A DNA stretch of 64,000 bases from NCBI RefSeq assembly GCF_900108475.1, contig NZ_FNWO01000009.1, positions 102,530 through 166,529 of the forward strand, read 5' to 3'. Every line of letters starts with the position of its first letter. Within the stretch, counting starts at the first letter, position 1. The DNA is from Magnetospirillum fulvum. GTDB lineage: Bacteria; Pseudomonadota; Alphaproteobacteria; Rhodospirillales; Magnetospirillaceae. Of the stretch, positions 60,485-64,000 are shown one piece after another. Below the pieces are notes generated by a model, which was not told the DNA's origin, searched no databases, and saw only the letters and a program-made list of their open reading frames with translations. The translations under genes and the position numbers were made by a program.

Positions 60485-62269
60485 ATGGCCAGTTACACGG
60501 CTCCCCTGCGCGACATGCGCTATGTCCTCTTCGACCTGATGGAAGGCGACGGACTCGCCACTCTGCCCGGCTTCGAGGATTTCACCCGCGACCTGATCGA
60601 CCCGGTGCTCGACGAAGCCGCGAAGGTCTGCGAACAGGTGCTGCACCCGATCAACCGCTCGGGCGACGAGGAAGGCTGCACCTTCGAGAACGGCGTGGTG
60701 CGGACGCCCAAAGGCTTCCGCGAAGCCTATACCCTGTTCCGCGAGGGCGGTTGGACCTCGATCTCGTGCGATCCCGCCCATGGCGGCCAGGGCTGGCCGA
60801 AATCGGTCGGTATCCTGATCGAGGAAATGATCTGCTCGGCCAATCTGTCGTTCGGGATGTATCCCGGCCTCAGCCACGGCGCCTATGTCGCGCTTCATGC
60901 CCACGGCTCGGATGAGCTGAAGGAAACCTATCTGCCCAAGCTGGTCGATGGGACGTGGTCGGGGACGATGTGCCTGACCGAGCCGCATTGCGGTACCGAT
61001 CTCGGCCTGCTCCGCACCAAGGCGGTTCCCCAGGGCGACGGCAGCTTTAAACTGACCGGGACCAAGATCTTCATCTCGGCGGGCGAGCATGACCTGACCG
61101 AGAACATCATCCACCTTGTTCTTGCCCGTCTGCCCGACGCGCCCAAGGGGGTGAAGGGGATCAGCCTGTTCCTGGTGCCGAAATACCGGGTCAATCCGGA
61201 TGGCACGCCCGGAGCGTCCAACGGCGTCTCGTGTGGCTCGATCGAGCACAAGATGGGGATCAAGGCCTCGTCGACCTGCGTGATGAATTTCGACGATTCA
61301 GTCGGTTGGCTGGTCGGCGAGGCCAATAAGGGTATGCGGGCGATGTTCGCGATGATGAACACCGAACGCCTGTCGGTGGGGGTGCAGGGGCTGGGTCTGG
61401 CCGAGGCGTCCTATCAGGGCGCAGTGGCCTATGCCCGCGAACGGCTCCAGGGCCGCTCGCTGACCGGGACCAAGCATCCCGACAAGCCCGCCGATCCGAT
61501 CATCGTCCATCCCGACGTGCGGCGGATGCTGCTGACCCATCGCGCCTATGTCGAGGGCAGTCGGGCGCTCGCCGCCTGGGTCGGGCGCGCCATTGATGAT
61601 GAAGAGCATCATCCCGACCCGGCGACCCGAGCCGAGGCCGAGGAATTTGTCGCCCTGATGACTCCGGTGGTCAAGGCGCTGCTGACCGATCTCGGCTTCG
61701 AGGCGACCAACCTCGGCATGCAGGTGTTCGGCGGTCACGGCTTCATCCGCGAACATGGGATGGAGCAGTACGTCCGCGATTGCCGGATCGCCCAGATTTA
61801 CGAAGGCACCAACGGCATCCAGGCGCTCGATCTGGTCGGGCGCAAGCTGCCCGCCAATGCCGGACGCAATCTGCGCCGGTTCTTCCACCCGGTCTCGGCC
61901 TTTATCGAGGCCAACATCGAGGACGAGCAATTGGGCGAGTTCGTCCAGCCGCTGGCCAAGGCGTTCGTCCGCCTCCAGCAGGCGACCGCCCAGGTCGCCC
62001 GCGTCGGCATGGCCAATCCCGACGAAGCCGGAGCGGCGGCGACCGACTATCTCCGCCTGCTTGGGCTGACTGCGCTCGGTTATCTGTGGGCGCGGATGGC
62101 CGAAATCAGCCTGAGCAAGTTGGACAACGATCCCGACGGCTTCCACCGCGCCAAGATCGCCACCGCCCGTTTCTATGTCGAGCGGGTGCTGCCCCAGACC
62201 AACGCTTTGTTCGCGATGGTGATGGCGGGCGGCAAGTCGATGATGGCGTTCGACGAAGCTGCTTTTTAG
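60485..62269 (+). CDS. Acyl-CoA dehydrogenase
   Basis: A 594-residue FAD-dependent acyl-CoA dehydrogenase of the long form. The N-terminal extension MASYTAPLRDMRYVLFDLM is typical of this subfamily. The core has CLTEPHCGTDLG, FISAGEHDL and RIAQIYEGTNGIQALDLVGRKL, where the Glu of IYEGT is the catalytic base. An extra C-terminal helical domain follows. GGAAG lies 8 nt before ATG 60485. Electrons pass to ETF, whose beta subunit is encoded at 63672. Confidence 0.95.
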   Translation: MASYTAPLRDMRYVLFDLMEGDGLATLPGFEDFTRDLIDPVLDEAAKVCEQVLHPINRSGDEEGCTFENGVVRTPKGFREAYTLFREGGWTSISCDPAHGGQGWPKSVGILIEEMICSANLSFGMYPGLSHGAYVALHAHGSDELKETYLPKLVDGTWSGTMCLTEPHCGTDLGLLRTKAVPQGDGSFKLTGTKIFISAGEHDLTENIIHLVLARLPDAPKGVKGISLFLVPKYRVNPDGTPGASNGVSCGSIEHKMGIKASSTCVMNFDDSVGWLVGEANKGMRAMFAMMNTERLSVGVQGLGLAEASYQGAVAYARERLQGRSLTGTKHPDKPADPIIVHPDVRRMLLTHRAYVEGSRALAAWVGRAIDDEEHHPDPATRAEAEEFVALMTPVVKALLTDLGFEATNLGMQVFGGHGFIREHGMEQYVRDCRIAQIYEGTNGIQALDLVGRKLPANAGRNLRRFFHPVSAFIEANIEDEQLGEFVQPLAKAFVRLQQATAQVARVGMANPDEAGAAATDYLRLLGLTALGYLWARMAEISLSKLDNDPDGFHRAKIATARFYVERVLPQTNALFAMVMAGGKSMMAFDEAAF

Positions 62270-62290
62270 TCCGGGAGAGGGGAGGCGAAT

Positions 62291-62848
62291 GTGAACCTGT
62301 GGTTTCGATTGCTGGCGGTGCTGATCGCCTCCCTGTTCCGCCCCCGGCTGGCCTTGACCGATTCGTCGGTCCTGCGCTTCCGGGTGTGGCCGCACGATCT
62401 GGACATCAACATCCACATGAACAACGCCCGCTATCTCGCGCTGATGGACCTTGGGCGATTGGACATGATCCTGCGCGGAACCTTGTGGCGGACGGTGTTG
62501 CGCCAACGCTGGCAGCCGGTGCTGGCGGGGAGCGTGGTGCGTTATCGCCGTCCGTTGCGCCCCTTCCAGCGGTTCAGCCTGACCAGTCGGCTGATCGCCT
62601 GGGACGAGCGCTGGCTCTACATGGAGCACCGGGTCGAGACGGCGGAGGGATTGTCCTGTCAGGCGCTGATGCGGGGCGCGTTCGTGGCCAAGGGCGGTGT
62701 GGTGCCGCCCTCGGCGGTGATCGCGGCGGCGGGGTTCTCTGGCCCGTCGCCCGCCATCCCGGCCTGGGTCGGATCGTGGCGGGAGATGGACGGCGCGTTT
62801 GAACAGACACCGGCGGAACCGCCGGTCGAACAGGGGGAAGCGGCATGA
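62291..62848 (+). CDS. Acyl-CoA thioesterase-like hot-dog protein
   Basis: A 185-residue 4HBT/THEM6-like protein. An N-terminal hydrophobic helix (FRLLAVLIASLFRP) may anchor it. WPHDLDINIHMNNARYLALMDLGRLD is the diagnostic hot-dog motif with the catalytic Asp, and AWDERWLYMEHRVE follows. It may hydrolyse acyl-CoA esters in the fatty acid pathway. The GTG start has GGGAGG upstream. The stop overlaps the SDR start (ATGA). Confidence 0.85.
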   Translation: MNLWFRLLAVLIASLFRPRLALTDSSVLRFRVWPHDLDINIHMNNARYLALMDLGRLDMILRGTLWRTVLRQRWQPVLAGSVVRYRRPLRPFQRFSLTSRLIAWDERWLYMEHRVETAEGLSCQALMRGAFVAKGGVVPPSAVIAAAGFSGPSPAIPAWVGSWREMDGAFEQTPAEPPVEQGEAA

Positions 62849-63675
62849 GATCGCTGTCGGGAAAAACACTCTTCATCACCGGGGCCAGCCGGGGTATCGG
62901 CAAGGCGATCGCGCTCCGGGCCGCCCGCGACGGCGCCAATATCGTCGTCGCCGCCAAGACCGAGACGCCCCATGCGCGGCTGCCCGGCACCATTCACGAT
63001 ACCGCCGCCGAGATCGAAGCGGCGGGCGGAGCCGCGCTGGCGGTCAAGCTCGACGTCCGCGACGAGGCCGAGATCAATGCGGCGGTGGCCCAGGCTGTCG
63101 ATCGTTTCGGCGGCATCGACATCGTCGTCAACAATGCCAGCGCGATCAGTCTGACCGGCACCGCCGACACCGAGATCAAGCGCTATGACCTGATGATGTC
63201 GGTCAATGTCCGTGGCACGTTTGCCGTCACCCGCGCCTGTCTGCCCCATCTGAAGCGGGCGGCCAATCCGCATATTCTGGTGATGGGGCCGCCGCCGTCG
63301 CTGTTGCCGCGTTGGTACGGCCCGCATGCGGCCTACACCATCAGCAAGATGGGGATGAGCCTCCTGGCGATGGGCTGGGCCGAGGAATTCCGCGAGGACG
63401 GCATCGCCGCCAACGGGCTGTGGCCGCGCACCCTGATCGACACCGCCGCGATGAACATGGTCGGCGCGATCAAGCCCGCCCATTGCCGCCGCCCCGACAT
63501 CGTCGCCGATGCCGCCCACGCGATCCTGACCCGTCCGGCGCGGGATTGCACCGGACGCTTCTTCATCGACGAAGAGGTCTTGGCCGAAGAGGGCATCACC
63601 GATCTTGCCGCCTATGCGGTCGATCCCAACGGTCTGCTGCTGACCGATCTGTTCGTAGAGGAATCCGTTCGATGA
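62845..63675 (+). CDS. Short-chain dehydrogenase, HSDL2-like
   Basis: A 276-residue SDR. The cofactor site is TGASRGIG (11-18), then NNAS, and the catalytic pair YTISK. The region [20 protein letters not shown] resembles HSDL2-type SDRs, but the usual catalytic Ser position is Gly (MGPPP), with a Ser three residues later. The overall resemblance to HSDL2, linked to fatty acid metabolism, fits the operon. Overlaps its neighbours by 4 nt at both ends. Confidence 0.85.
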   Translation: MRSLSGKTLFITGASRGIGKAIALRAARDGANIVVAAKTETPHARLPGTIHDTAAEIEAAGGAALAVKLDVRDEAEINAAVAQAVDRFGGIDIVVNNASAISLTGTADTEIKRYDLMMSVNVRGTFAVTRACLPHLKRAANPHILVMGPPPSLLPRWYGPHAAYTISKMGMSLLAMGWAEEFREDGIAANGLWPRTLIDTAAMNMVGAIKPAHCRRPDIVADAAHAILTRPARDCTGRFFIDEEVLAEEGITDLAAYAVDPNGLLLTDLFVEESVR

Positions 63676-64000
63676 GAGTGCTGGTCGCGGTCAAACGGGT
63701 GGTCGATTACAACGTCAAGGTCCGGGTGAAATCGGACAAAAGCGGGGTCGAGACCGCCAACATCAAGTTCAGCATGAATCCGTTTGACGAGATCGCGGTC
63801 GAGGAGGCGGTGCGGCTGAAGGAAGCGGGAATCGCGACCGAAATCGTCGCGGTTTCGGTCGGGCCGCAGACGGCGACCGAGACGTTGCGGACCGCGCTGG
63901 CGATGGGGGCCGACCGCGGCATCCTGGTCCAGACCGATGCCGAAATCCAGCCGCTGGCGGTGGCGAAGATTCTGAAGCGTCTCGCCGACACCGAACAGCC
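63672..64000 (+). CDS. etfB: Electron transfer flavoprotein beta subunit (3' end outside window)
   Basis: The first 109 codons of EtfB. The translation begins [19 protein letters not shown] and continues with [22 protein letters not shown] and [21 protein letters not shown], all diagnostic of the ETF beta family (full length about 250). The subunit helps carry electrons from acyl-CoA dehydrogenases to ETF-quinone oxidoreductase. It overlaps the SDR stop by 4 nt (ATGA) and no stop codon appears before the window ends. Confidence 0.93.
   Translation, partial: MRVLVAVKRVVDYNVKVRVKSDKSGVETANIKFSMNPFDEIAVEEAVRLKEAGIATEIVAVSVGPQTATETLRTALAMGADRGILVQTDAEIQPLAVAKILKRLADTEQ

Noticed and set aside
58100..61249. 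Minus-strand open frame of 1049 codons opposite the beta-oxidation genes
   Set aside because: Shadow frame caused by GC-rich codon bias; no domain, and the plus strand carries well-supported enzymes.

Overview
The window is about 64 kb of GC-rich DNA from a chromosome. Gene content (polyhydroxybutyrate locus with PhaR, paired class I cytochromes c, PraR-type XRE regulator, stand-alone TrpB2, HrpB, RsmD, many multidomain sensory kinases) suggests an alphaproteobacterium, most likely of the Rhodospirillales (Magnetospirillum/Rhodospirillum type). That assignment is inference from gene families; no rRNA or tRNA gene was seen. Both window ends cut genes: a phenylacetate-CoA ligase on the left and an electron-transfer flavoprotein beta subunit on the right.

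Layout. 1-6 kb: end of paaK, an N-formylglutamate amidohydrolase/Nudix pair, an alpha/beta hydrolase pair, the membrane protease HtpX behind a candidate heat-shock promoter, and a degenerate nuclease-like exported protein. 6-13 kb: alaS, then on the minus strand a membrane histidine kinase and a receiver-DUF3369-PAS-GGDEF cyclase, probably one signalling operon. 13-17 kb: a peptide-type ABC importer (binding protein and two permeases) without its ATPases. 17-21 kb: the PHB locus, phaR divergent from a PhaE-like/PhaC-like overlapping pair, then phaA-phaB. 21-27 kb: mlaA, hrpB, two tandem cytochromes c, trpB2. 27-35 kb: mixed housekeeping genes (GH1 glycosidase, tadA, rluB, rsmD) and a DUF2325 gene coupled to a small partner. 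35-41 kb: an AT-rich island followed by a CheB-CheR-PAS fusion and a kinase/receiver/receiver/LuxR-HTH protein. 41-50 kb: XRE and LysR regulators, GNAT, a pseudo-histidine kinase, MaoC hydratase, YqgE and an acetate/succinate-type transporter. 50-52.5 kb: methyltransferase, transaldolase-like aldolase, ModE.

52.5-64 kb is a coherent fatty-acid uptake and beta-oxidation region: SCP2 protein, FadL, acyl-CoA ligase, a MerR-family (LiuR-like) regulator, thiolase, a dehydrogenase/hydratase fusion, acyl-CoA dehydrogenase, thioesterase, SDR and EtfB. Identical 20-bp palindromes lie before the SCP2 gene and before fadL and are the likely operators of the regulator. Fatty acids degraded here give acetyl-CoA, which the 17-21 kb locus can store as PHB.

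The most distinctive unexplained structure is a dispersed element of about 304 bp, present in three copies (2291-2594, 25705-26008, 49844-50108). It has imperfect terminal inverted repeats, 5-6 bp target duplications at two copies, no credible protein, and several hairpins including a bidirectional terminator-like one. All three copies lie between convergent genes. One is inserted in a stop codon and restores it; one is inserted into the arm of an older hairpin.
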